Below are positions 53,070 through 61,500 of a stretch of 64,000 nucleotides of DNA, piece by piece. Both the position numbers and the translations under genes were made by a program. Origin of the DNA: Bacteroides_D sp963546395 (GTDB taxonomy: Bacteria > Bacteroidota > Bacteroidia > Bacteroidales > CAJPTX01); contig CAUUMS010000004.1 in assembly GCA_963546395.1 (NCBI GenBank), positions 84,160-148,159 on the forward strand. The letters run 5' to 3'. Positions within the stretch are counted from its first letter, which is position 1; each line of letters opens with the position of its first letter. The notes below the pieces were generated by a model. That model worked only from the letters and a program-made list of their open reading frames with translations, had not been told where the DNA came from and did not search any database.

Positions 53070-54353
53070 CTACACTGCGTGCGTGGCGTAGTGGGCCGCT
53101 ATGCGCACGATGACCTCACTGGCCTTGGCAAGGCTCCGCACGGGCAAATACTCGTAGGGGCCATGGAAGTTGTGCCCACCTGCAAAGAGATTGGGACAGG
53201 GAAGGCCTCTCCAGCTCAGGTTTGCCCCATCGGTGCCGCCGCGTATAGGTAGCTCCACAGGCTTTAGACCCGCTGCCTCCATGGCCGTGCGGGCCGTCTC
53301 CACCACATGCATGTGGGGCTGAATGCACTCGAGCATGTTACGGTACTGATCCTCCAGCACCACTGACACGCAGGGACTCTGGTAGAGGCGATTGAGATGC
53401 TCCGCCACGGCCATAAGCTTCTGCTTGCGCTGCTGAAACCGCTCGGCATCATGATCGCGGATGATGTAGTGGAGCGTGGCCTGGGAGACGGTGCCGGTGA
53501 ATTCCACAAGATGGTAGAAGCCCTCACGCCCCTCCGTGCATTCGGGGCGTTCGTCCTGAGGTAGCAGGGCGTCGAATTGCTCGCCCAGTGCAATGGCATT
53601 GCGCATGCGGCCCTTGGCATCACCCGGATGTACCGAGAGACCAAGGAGCGTTACCGTGGCACCTGCGGCATTGAAATTCTCATACTCCAGGCTACCAACG
53701 GCTCCCCCATCGATGGTATAGGCGAATGCGGCACCAAAGGCTGGCACATCGAAGTGCTGCACTCCACGCCCAATCTCCTCGTCGAGCGTAAAGGCAACTG
53801 CGAGCGGCGCATGGGGTATCTCGGAATGGGCTTGCAAGTACTCAACGGCCGCCATAATTGCAGCCACGCCGGCTTTGTCATCAGCCCCAAGGAGTGTGGT
53901 ACCATCGGTGACAATGAGATCCTCACCCACGTAATGGAGCATCTCGGGAAATAGACTCGGGCTAAGCCGCAGACCCAGGGTGGGATTGAGGATGATATCC
54001 TGCCCATCGTAGCCACGTACAATCTGCGGCTTCACGTTGGCCCCGGACGCATCAGGCGCCGTATCCACATGGGCTAAGAACCCCACGCACGGGGCGAGCG
54101 CATGAGCCCCACGGCCAGGTAGGTGAGCCACTACGTAGCCGTGATCGTCAAGATGCGCATCGGCAACACCCAGGGACAGCAGCTCATGCACTAGCAAACG
54201 GCTCAGCTCGAGCTGCTTGGCTGTGCTGGGGTATGTCTGCGAGCGAGCATCACTCTGAGTGTCAAAGGCCACGTAGCGCAAGAAACGCGCCACGATGGCC
54301 TCGACATTCAGCTCTACATGCGGCAGCTCATCTGCCAGCTGCACGGCATTCAC
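53070..54353 (-). CDS. pepT: Peptidase T (tripeptide aminopeptidase)
   Basis: A zinc aminopeptidase of family M20 that removes the N-terminal residue of tripeptides in the cytosol. Motifs are RFLRYVAFDTQSD, CVGFLAHVDTAPD (metal His and Asp), TLLGADDKAGVAAIMAAVEY, LDEEIGRGVQHFD and the C-terminal GGTDGANLS and AGGHNFHGPYEYL. The start is unresolved: no in-frame ATG exists near the N-terminus, only TTG at 54365, GTG at 54353 and GTG at 54344. GTG at 54353 is used here, giving 427 residues. The gene starts 37 bp after the stop of the coiled-coil membrane protein gene on the same strand, so they may be co-transcribed. It fits the peptide-based metabolism of the organism. Confidence 0.92.
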   Translation of the reverse strand: MNAVQLADELPHVELNVEAIVARFLRYVAFDTQSDARSQTYPSTAKQLELSRLLVHELLSLGVADAHLDDHGYVVAHLPGRGAHALAPCVGFLAHVDTAPDASGANVKPQIVRGYDGQDIILNPTLGLRLSPSLFPEMLHYVGEDLIVTDGTTLLGADDKAGVAAIMAAVEYLQAHSEIPHAPLAVAFTLDEEIGRGVQHFDVPAFGAAFAYTIDGGAVGSLEYENFNAAGATVTLLGLSVHPGDAKGRMRNAIALGEQFDALLPQDERPECTEGREGFYHLVEFTGTVSQATLHYIIRDHDAERFQQRKQKLMAVAEHLNRLYQSPCVSVVLEDQYRNMLECIQPHMHVVETARTAMEAAGLKPVELPIRGGTDGANLSWRGLPCPNLFAGGHNFHGPYEYLPVRSLAKASEVIVRIAAHYATHAV

Positions 54354-54390
54354 AAACGCATACAACTACGGGCAGTTACGCCCCGTTCAT

Positions 54391-55323
54391 CTACTTGAGA
54401 AGCGCCTCACCCGTGCCGGAGAGTGCTCCGTCCACATAGATTTCCACCTGGTATTTGCCCTTGGAGAAGCCTCCGCTCTCCCCGTAGTAGAGGCAGACAT
54501 CTACGTCGGCATTCTGGTAGTCGATCTCGCGACTGGCCGAGTAGGGCTGCGCCTCGCCATTGAGCTCAAACGTCCCATTATCGGGATCGGCGAGTAGGAG
54601 CCCATCAGGCCCTGTAATGCGCACGATGACGCTACGGGCACCAGGCCGCGGTATAGCGTTCTCCATGAGCGTCATGCAAACGCGGAGTTTCTGGGTGCGT
54701 GCCGCTCGCTTGACAACCTTGTCACGGCTGTTCAACCCCAGAAGCTCGATGTTGCGCGCCTTGATGACGGCACCACGCTGGATGGTCTCGGCCATCTCCT
54801 CATTCTTGGATGAGAGACGCTCTACATTCTGCTGCGACTCGGTGTACTCGGTGCGTATGCGGGTATTCTCCTCGACGAGGTTACGATTGAGGGTGTTCAG
54901 CGAATCGATCTCCCCAACCATCTTGCGCATGATGGCCCTCAGCGTCCCCAGCTCGCGCTGGTACTCTTTGATCTTGGAGAAGCTAACTTGCTTCACCTGC
55001 TTGATCTCCCCCAAGAGCTGCTCGGCCCGCGCCTTCTCCTCGTCGAGCTTTTGCCGCAGACCCGCATTATCGGTCTCGAGGGTATTATAGTCCACTAGCA
55101 CCTGCTCGAGGTTCTGGGATATGGAGTCCTTCTCGACGGTTAGCTCATGCTGCATCTGCTTCGCATCCCGGTTTTGCAGGTAGGTGTAGATGCCCAGCGC
55201 TACCGCCACGAGCAATAGCAGGATCACTATCACTGTGAGGAATGCCACGACGCTACTCCGCCGGCCACCCGTGTCCGAGGTGGAGCGAGAGACATCGTTG
55301 CCCTTGTAGCTCGTCATTGCCAT
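54391..55323 (-). CDS. Coiled-coil protein with one transmembrane segment, function unknown
   Basis: A 310-residue protein from the ATG at 55323 (the ATG at 55317 is also possible). A short polar N-terminus precedes one transmembrane helix (VVAFLTVIVILLLLVAVALG, about residues 25-46). A long coiled coil of about 130 residues follows (roughly 52-185, rich in Glu, Gln, Leu and Arg). A C-terminal beta-rich domain of about 100 residues has KLRVCMTLMENAIPRPGAR, VIVRITGPDGLLLADPD and KGKYQVEIYVDGALSGTGEA. It is likely a periplasmic-facing or cytosolic structural protein. I recall similar conserved proteins of unknown function in Bacteroidota. A promoter box lies at 55366-55373. Confidence 0.75.
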   Translation of the reverse strand: MAMTSYKGNDVSRSTSDTGGRRSSVVAFLTVIVILLLLVAVALGIYTYLQNRDAKQMQHELTVEKDSISQNLEQVLVDYNTLETDNAGLRQKLDEEKARAEQLLGEIKQVKQVSFSKIKEYQRELGTLRAIMRKMVGEIDSLNTLNRNLVEENTRIRTEYTESQQNVERLSSKNEEMAETIQRGAVIKARNIELLGLNSRDKVVKRAARTQKLRVCMTLMENAIPRPGARSVIVRITGPDGLLLADPDNGTFELNGEAQPYSASREIDYQNADVDVCLYYGESGGFSKGKYQVEIYVDGALSGTGEALLK

Positions 55324-55365
55324 GATTGTTTGGTGTTGTTATTTGCTGTTAGGTTGCGTGCAAGA

Positions 55366-55373
55366 CAAAGGTA
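55366..55373 (-). promoter_or_regulatory. -7 promoter box of the coiled-coil protein gene
   Basis: TACCTTTG on the minus strand, an exact TAnnTTTG match, 42 bp upstream of the ATG at 55323. Confidence 0.6.
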
Positions 55374-55990
55374 GGAAGAATGGCCGCATATGCCTAAAAC
55401 CGGGGCCCAAGATTGGCCATATCGCCGGCTCAACAAGGAGGCTGTGCGCAATATGCGCGCGCACTGCTCGGCCGAGAGGTACAACCCGGAGAGGCACACC
55501 GGCCCTTGCTCGATGATGTGAGTCACGGCTTGCACCCGGTCGGAATACATAACGCACAGCGTTCTCTGCGTATTGCACCGGCGGGACTGGTAGTCGCATG
55601 CACAAGCACGGATTACAGCTCCACGACGCACCAGGTAGCAGGCACGGAGCAGCTACCCGCAAGATGACGGCACACAGGGCACAAGGCATACAGACGGGCA
55701 GGAGAGCAAGCCCCTCGAGGCCATAGGCAACTCACCGACGACACAGCGACAAAAATCATATGAAGATCTTGTAGCGGAGGGGTGCACTACCCGGTGGCCC
55801 AGCTAGCAGACAACGCAGCTACAGCATGTACCATAGCCGCACAGCACATGGCTCACGGCTACTATCGAGTTAGGCGCACAAAAGGCAGCTACAGCCCCAC
55901 GGGTAAGACGAGACAGCTGGGGGAACAGTGCGCAAGCAGAGGGTGATGGCGACCCACACTGTGCCATGGTGGAGAAGGGGGGCACGGGGT
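55374..55990. other. Intergenic region without recognisable gene
   Basis: About 620 bases between the coiled-coil gene promoter and the tRNA-Arg terminator. Open frames here are short, overlapping and Cys/His/Arg-rich, unlike real proteins. No conserved RNA fold or repeat was recognised. This is the longest stretch with no explanation in the window. Confidence 0.5.
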
Positions 55991-55992
55991 AC

Positions 55993-56034
55993 AAAAGAAA
56001 ATTGGCGACACGGAAGATATCCGCATCGCCAATT
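55993..56034 (-). terminator. Rho-independent terminator after tRNA-Arg(ACG)
   Basis: AATTGGCGA pairs with TCGCCAATT, with further inner pairing (CGGA/TCCG), followed on the minus strand by TTCTTTTGT. It starts 6 bases past the tRNA end. Confidence 0.85.
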
Positions 56035-56040
56035 CGGCTG

Positions 56041-56114
56041 TGACTCCGCCAGGATTCAAACCTGGAACCTCCTGATCCGTAGTCAGGTGCTCTATTCAGT
56101 TAAGCTACGGAGCC
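56041..56114 (-). tRNA. tRNA-Arg (ACG)
   Basis: A 74-nt cloverleaf on the minus strand. Acceptor GGCTCCG pairs with CGGAGTC (one G-U). The anticodon stem CCTGA/TCAGG encloses loop CTACGGA, giving anticodon ACG. It probably needs A34-to-inosine editing by TadA to read CGU, CGC and CGA. The T arm contains AGGTTTGAATCCT. Confidence 0.95.
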
Positions 56115-56127
56115 TATCACCACGGGG

Positions 56128-56135
56128 CAAAGGTA
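56128..56135 (-). promoter_or_regulatory. -7 promoter box of tRNA-Arg(ACG)
   Basis: TACCTTTG on the minus strand, an exact TAnnTTTG match, 13 bases before the tRNA 5' end. Confidence 0.7.
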
Positions 56136-56169
56136 ACAAACTTTTTGCACGAATGCCCCTACCCTAGTC

Positions 56170-56541
56170 CTAATTCTCTTTCGGCACCGAACGCACGATG
56201 CGCTCCTTAATGTTGGCACGCTTGCCAGTGAGCTTGCGCAGGTAGTAGATGCGAGCGCGACGCACCTTCCCGTACTTGTTCACCACAATGCTATCGATGA
56301 AGGGCGAGTTGAGGGGGAAGATACGTTCTACGCCTATGTTACCCGACATCTTGCGCACCGTGATCATCTTGTTGGGTGCCGTGCCCTTAATCTGGATCAC
56401 AACCCCACGGTACTGCTGGATACGCTCCTTGTTGCCTTCCTTAATCTTGTAGGACACGGTGATAGTGTCACCACTCTTGAACTCGGGGAAGGACTTCGGT
56501 TCAGCGGCAAATGCCTGCTGAGCTATCTCGATAAGATTCAT
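56170..56541 (-). CDS. rplS: 50S ribosomal protein L19
   Basis: A 123-residue large-subunit protein at the 30S-50S interface. The ATG at 56541 (MNLIEIAQQAFAAEPKSFPE) is the family start; an open extension of 20 codons upstream is not L19-like. Conserved parts are FKSGDTITVSYKIKEGNKER, QYRGVVIQIKG, VERIFPLNSPFIDSI and VRRARIYYLRKLTGKRA. It lies alone, just upstream of tRNA-Arg(ACG) on the same strand, with a TACCTTTG promoter box at 56610-56617. It is not linked to trmD or rimM in this window. Confidence 0.98.
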   Translation of the reverse strand: MNLIEIAQQAFAAEPKSFPEFKSGDTITVSYKIKEGNKERIQQYRGVVIQIKGTAPNKMITVRKMSGNIGVERIFPLNSPFIDSIVVNKYGKVRRARIYYLRKLTGKRANIKERIVRSVPKEN

Positions 56542-56609
56542 CGGTAAACGGGCAATTGTGAACCACATGCTGGCGAGCGGCTCCGCAGGGAGCATCACCA
56601 ATTCGGGCG

Positions 56610-56617
56610 CAAAGGTA
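56610..56617 (-). promoter_or_regulatory. -7 promoter box of rplS
   Basis: TACCTTTG on the minus strand, an exact TAnnTTTG match, 68 bases upstream of the rplS ATG. The leader of about 60 bases could hold ribosomal-protein autoregulation, but no clear fold was identified. The remaining 56618-56887 shows nothing else. Confidence 0.7.
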
Positions 56618-56887
56618 GAAAGATTTTTCGTCGTAGCAATTGCCCTACCAGTTCACGCACTCCGTGAGCCCTGAGCCATCGGACGCAAGGGGGAAGGGCT
56701 ACCATGGAAAGCGGGGCGAATGCGAATTCTTTAACTGGGCTATTGCTGACACTAAGTGACTGATGAACAGACTATAGTACTAATTACGGTGGGCACTTCG
56801 CATGGAAAGGGCACGCACTGCTAACGAAATAGTTGCGGCATCGGAAAATAAGTGCGACCTTCGTGCTCAGTTAGCCTACGGGCGCGT

Positions 56888-56895
56888 CTAACTTT
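56888..56895 (+). promoter_or_regulatory. Near-consensus -7 promoter box of gdhA
   Basis: TAACTTTT, one mismatch from TAnnTTTG. It ends 14 bases before the ATG at 56910 and 2 bases before an earlier in-frame ATG at 56898, which favours 56910 as the start. Confidence 0.45.
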
Positions 56896-56909
56896 TAATG
56901 CCAATTGTT

Positions 56910-58250
56910 ATGGACGTACAGAAGATAATCGCCGATTTGCAAAAGCGGCACCCCGGCGAGCCGCAGTTCATGCAGGCAGCCACGGAGGTGTTGGAATCTG
57001 TGGCAGAGGTCTACAACCAGAATCCCAAGTTTGAGAAAAACCGCATCATCGAGCGCATCATCGAGCCCGATCGTGTGTTCATGTTCAAGGTGCCCTGGGA
57101 GGATGACAAGGGTGAGATCCACGTTAACATTGGCTACCGGGTGCAGTTCAACGGTGCGATAGGCCCATACAAGGGTGGGATCCGCTTCCAGCCCAACGTA
57201 ACGCTCGACACCATGAAGTTCCTCGGTTTCGAGCAGACCTTTAAAAATGCCCTCACCACGCTCCCGATGGGCGGTGGCAAGGGTGGTAGCGACTTCGACC
57301 CGACGGGCCGCTCCGATGCGGAAGTTCGTCGTTTCTGCGAATCGTTCATGCTCGAGCTGTGGCGCCACATCGGGGCCGAGACCGACGTGCCCGCTGGTGA
57401 TATGGGCGTAGGTGGCCGCGAAATCGGCTACATGTACGGGATGTACAAGAAGCTGGCGCATTGCCACACGGGGGTTTTCACTGGCAAGGGGATGAACTGG
57501 GGTGGCTCCAAGATGCGCCCCGAGGCGACCGGCTACGGTGCTGTATTCTTCCTGACGCACATGCTGCGTGCCAACAACGACGACCTGAAGGGCAAGCGCG
57601 TAGCAGTGTCTGGCTTCGGTAACGTGGCTTGGGGTGCCGCTGAGAAGCTAGTGCAGCTGGGTGCCAAGGTGGTAGCCATCTCCGGTCCCGACGGCTACAT
57701 CCTCGATGAGGCTGGCATGACCCAGGAGAAGGTTAACTACATGCTCGAGCTCCGTGCCTCGAACCAGAATATCGTATCGCCCTACGAAAAGAAGTTCCCT
57801 GGTTCGAAGTTCATTGCGGGTAAGAAGCCCTGGGAAGTGAAGGTCGACATTGCGATGCCTTGCGCCACGCAGAACGAGCTTTCACTGGCCGATGCCGAGA
57901 TGCTCATCAAGAACGGCGTGAAGTACGTGGCCGAGGTATCCAACATGGGTTGCCAGGCTGATGCCATCCACGCCTTTATCAAGGCTCGCATTCCGTTTGG
58001 TCCTGGCAAGGCCGTGAATGCTGGTGGGGTTGCCACCTCTGGCCTCGAGATGTCGCAGAATAGCATCAAGCTCAGCTGGACGGGTGAAGAGGTAATCGGC
58101 CGTCTGGAGCACATCATGGAAGAGATCTTCAAGGCTGCCGTTGAGTACGGCAAGGAGAAGGACGGCTATGTAAACCTCGTGAAGGGAGCTAACATCGCCG
58201 GCTTCATGAAGGTCGCCAATGCGATGTGCGATCTAGGGCTATTCTACTAG
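56910..58250 (+). CDS. gdhA: Glutamate dehydrogenase (hexameric type)
   Basis: A 446-residue cytosolic enzyme interconverting glutamate and 2-oxoglutarate plus ammonia. The ATG at 56910 (MDVQKIIADLQKRHPGE) aligns without gaps to the N-terminus of P. gingivalis GDH as I recall it. The substrate domain has YRVQFNGAIGPYKGGIRF and the catalytic-lysine motif TLPMGGGKGGSDFDP. The Rossmann domain has VAVSGFGNVAWGAAEKL. The C-terminal AMPCATQNEL, NMGCQADA and KAVNAGGVATSGLEMSQNS are typical. In asaccharolytic Porphyromonas, GDH is a central step in glutamate fermentation and is mostly NAD-linked; cofactor choice here is not read directly. It is followed by a strong terminator. Confidence 0.97.
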   Translation: MDVQKIIADLQKRHPGEPQFMQAATEVLESVAEVYNQNPKFEKNRIIERIIEPDRVFMFKVPWEDDKGEIHVNIGYRVQFNGAIGPYKGGIRFQPNVTLDTMKFLGFEQTFKNALTTLPMGGGKGGSDFDPTGRSDAEVRRFCESFMLELWRHIGAETDVPAGDMGVGGREIGYMYGMYKKLAHCHTGVFTGKGMNWGGSKMRPEATGYGAVFFLTHMLRANNDDLKGKRVAVSGFGNVAWGAAEKLVQLGAKVVAISGPDGYILDEAGMTQEKVNYMLELRASNQNIVSPYEKKFPGSKFIAGKKPWEVKVDIAMPCATQNELSLADAEMLIKNGVKYVAEVSNMGCQADAIHAFIKARIPFGPGKAVNAGGVATSGLEMSQNSIKLSWTGEEVIGRLEHIMEEIFKAAVEYGKEKDGYVNLVKGANIAGFMKVANAMCDLGLFY

Positions 58251-58287
58251 TGCCTTAGCTTCGGCGTACCAAGCCGAGGGATAACAT

Positions 58288-58325
58288 ACAGAGGGGCATC
58301 CGTCGCACGACGGGTGCCCCTCTGT
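58288..58325 (+). terminator. Rho-independent terminator after gdhA
   Basis: ACAGAGGGGCA pairs with TGCCCCTCTGT, with CCGTCG/CGACGG inside, followed by TGTATCT. It lies 37 bp past the stop codon. The following 58326-58512 contains nothing recognisable. Confidence 0.85.
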
Positions 58326-58512
58326 TGTATCTCATAAAGACCTCAACACTCAGCGGAGCTAGGGGGATCGGCGCAAATTTACCTCTACGCGCTGCACTAT
58401 TACATCAGCGCACTGCAAGATGCAGCGGCTCGAATAAGACGCAGCAGATGGGCACGTACGGGGCAATATACCCCTACTGGCGAGGAGGCCTCTTAGTAGC
58501 ACTACATCGCAT

Positions 58513-58546
58513 CAAAAAGGGGTGGGAGGTTCTGACCTCCCACCCC
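58513..58546 (-). terminator. Rho-independent terminator after the partial giant T9SS protein gene
   Basis: GGGGTGGGAGGT pairs perfectly with its complement across a 4-base loop, followed on the minus strand by TTTTTGATG. It lies 30 bp past the stop codon at 58577. Confidence 0.9.
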
Positions 58547-58576
58547 TCGATTTTCGCTCCGTGAGCGAGCTCTACC

Positions 58577-61500
58577 CTAGCGTTCTTTCACGAGGCGTAT
58601 CGCCCGGTGGCCCGCCGCTGACTCTACCACGAGCACGTAGGATCCCTCTGGCAAGTCTCCCAGTTGTAGCTCTAGCTTCGTGGCACCATTGGCCATGATG
58701 GTTCTCAGCATCACCCCAGCGGCATCGAGCACGCAGATTCGCTCTACCCCACTCAGCTGCTCAAGGTGCACAGCCTCCACAAATGGATTGGGATAAACGA
58801 CAATCCCTGCCAACGTGCCCTCCCCGACAGCGGTAGAGGCATCGATCTCTACAAACTGCGCAGCAATGGTGACCTCTGCCTCAACAGTGATCTTAAGCGT
58901 GCCATTCACCGCATCAGCTGTCCGATCCTTTCCATCCACAGTCAACCGACTTAGGCGGTAACCCGCATCGGCCTTAGCCGTGATGGTTAGCTCTGTGCCC
59001 TGATCCACCTTGTCACCATTGGGCACCGCCGTTCCACCTGCCTGTACAGTCAGTGTGCCATGCGCAGGAGCCTCGTAATGGATAGCAAACTGCTTCGGCG
59101 CAGGAACAAATGCAGCAGCTAGCACCACATCCTCACTGAGCACGAGTCGGAATACACCATCCACCACATCAGCCACCTTGTCAGTGCCATTCACAGACAG
59201 CATCTTCAGAGTGTAGCCCGCCTTAGGCGTTGCAGTAATGGTCAGCTCTGTACCCTCGGGCACTCGAGCACCGGTCAGCACATCACGTCCGTGAGCCTGC
59301 ACACTCAGCATGCCATTATCCGGCTGAGCATACTCCACCTTGCGGAGCTGTGCAAAGCGAGCCACAATCGTAGTAGCACTCTGGACGATGTACCGGAGTT
59401 CGCCATTCTGAACCGAAGCCACCTTATCCTCACCATTCACCAACAACTGCGCCAGCGCGTATTGATTGGGCTCGGTAGGCTCTGCTGATATGATGAGCTC
59501 GGTGCCGTGATCCACCGTTTCACCCGAAGACAACACACGGCCATTCGCCTTCACTTGCAGCGAGCCGTGACTTGGGGCCTCGAACGTTACGGTGTGACGA
59601 ATCTGCTCGAACCTCGCCGCAATCTCTGTATCTCCCGCTGGAGTCACCGTCAACTCACCGTCCTTCAGCTCATCCGTACGGTTTTGCCCATTGAGCGTCA
59701 GCTCCACCAGACGGTACTTCATCGGGTCTTCTGGGGCGACTCGAATGGTAATGGGTTCGCCCATGTTCACTAGCGAGCCGCTCGCAACTTCCTTACCCTG
59801 GTAGAGTACCGTCAGCGTACCCCAGAGAGGTTTCATATAGGAAATCTCCCACATGCGCTTAAACGAGCCTCCGATGTGCGTATCGCCATCCACCGTGTGC
59901 GTAAGCACATTATCCACCACCTCGGCAGTACGCTCAACGTCATTCACCTTCAGTGCCTCGAGTCTATGCTTACGGGCTGGCATGACCGTAACAGACAGCT
60001 TGGCTCCACGGGCCACCTTGGCACCCGAGGCAAGCTGCGTGCTACCCTCAGACACGATAAAGGCACCGTTCGGCACAGCATCTATCGTCAGTCCGTGCAC
60101 CGACTCGTAGACGGCCGAGATGGTAACATCCCCCATCACCTGGCGAATGTACTGCACCTGCGGCACCATGGGCGTAATGACCTCGCTCCCTATCTCAAGG
60201 CGTACAAAGCTATAGCCCGCATCGGGAGCTACCTCAATGGCGATAGTAGCCCCATGGTCAACCTTCGTCCCCGTGGGCAAATCCTCACCCGCCGCATTGG
60301 TAACCTTCAGCTGCCCATGCTCTGGGGGCGTGATCGTAATCTGATGCTTCACGGGAACAAGGGCCACGTTCTCTATCACGGGGCTCCCCGCAAGGGTTAC
60401 AGAACCATTTCCAGGCTGATACCCATCGCACTTGACCGCGTAGTTGTACGTGCCATCGGGCAATGAAATTGCTGCCCGACCATCAGCCCCCGTCACGAGA
60501 TCCTGACCCTTGATAGCAACCTGGGCACCCGGCAAATGGGCTCCACTCCCCGTAACGGCAAACGTAATCCCATTCTCCGACGCAACACTGCCTTTCTTCA
60601 GATCTATGGTGACCGACTTGGCCCCATCCACCTGTAGGCGACCATCGCCAGGCTCAAAGCCGTTAGCCGTCACAGAGTACTTGTACTCGGCGGTGGGCAG
60701 ACTGAACTCAACCCGACCACTGGCATCGGTATTGCCCAGCTTGGCCCCGCATGTCACGCTGGCACCGCTGACGGGCACACCATCAGCCAGCACCACGAAC
60801 GCCACTGCGTACTCAGCCAGGGTAAAGTTGGCCGTCAACGTCATATGCTCTGTCGCATGGGGCACCACACGCTTGGGGTCACGGCTCCCGTTGTCCACCC
60901 ACGAGTCGAACACATAGCCTAGCGTGGGCTTTGCTATCACAGCCTTAGAGTTCTCACCCTTTTTAACCTCCTGCGAATTCACAGCGGCCCCATTCAGCAT
61001 GAACGTCCCCGCACCCGCTGGTATCGATGTGTAGGAGATGATCACCGAGGCCTTGCTGTGAAACTCCGCCACGTAGGTCTGTGACGCTATCACTGGGCCC
61101 ATCTGCTGGAAGGTTGGATCAGTGCTCCCCGTCTCACGCCAACGCACGAACGTATACTCTTCCTTAGGCACAGCGGTGACAGGCTTAGCCATCTGGCCAT
61201 TCTCCACCTGCTGCAAGGGGTTCTCCACCCCATCCACCGTGAACAGGCCCCCTTCAACGGGATCGGCTAGGTAGGAGATGGTGTGCTTAACGTCTAGCTT
61301 CTGGAACACGTTCACGTTGTCCAGCATCACGAAGCGATCCCAGCCAGCCTTGTACTCCCATGCGAATTGGACAAACTGCTTACCCTGCAATTTGGCCACA
61401 TCCACCTCAAGCTGGGCGGTTGTTCGCTTGGGATGATCCTGACTTGCCAGGTCGCCCAGCTCCTCCCAGTTCGTGCCATCGACGGTGTAGAAGACCTTAA

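Noticed and set aside
56898..56909. ATG at 56898 as start of gdhA
   Set aside because: It begins 2 bases after the likely promoter box, and the ATG at 56910 matches the N-terminus of the P. gingivalis enzyme.
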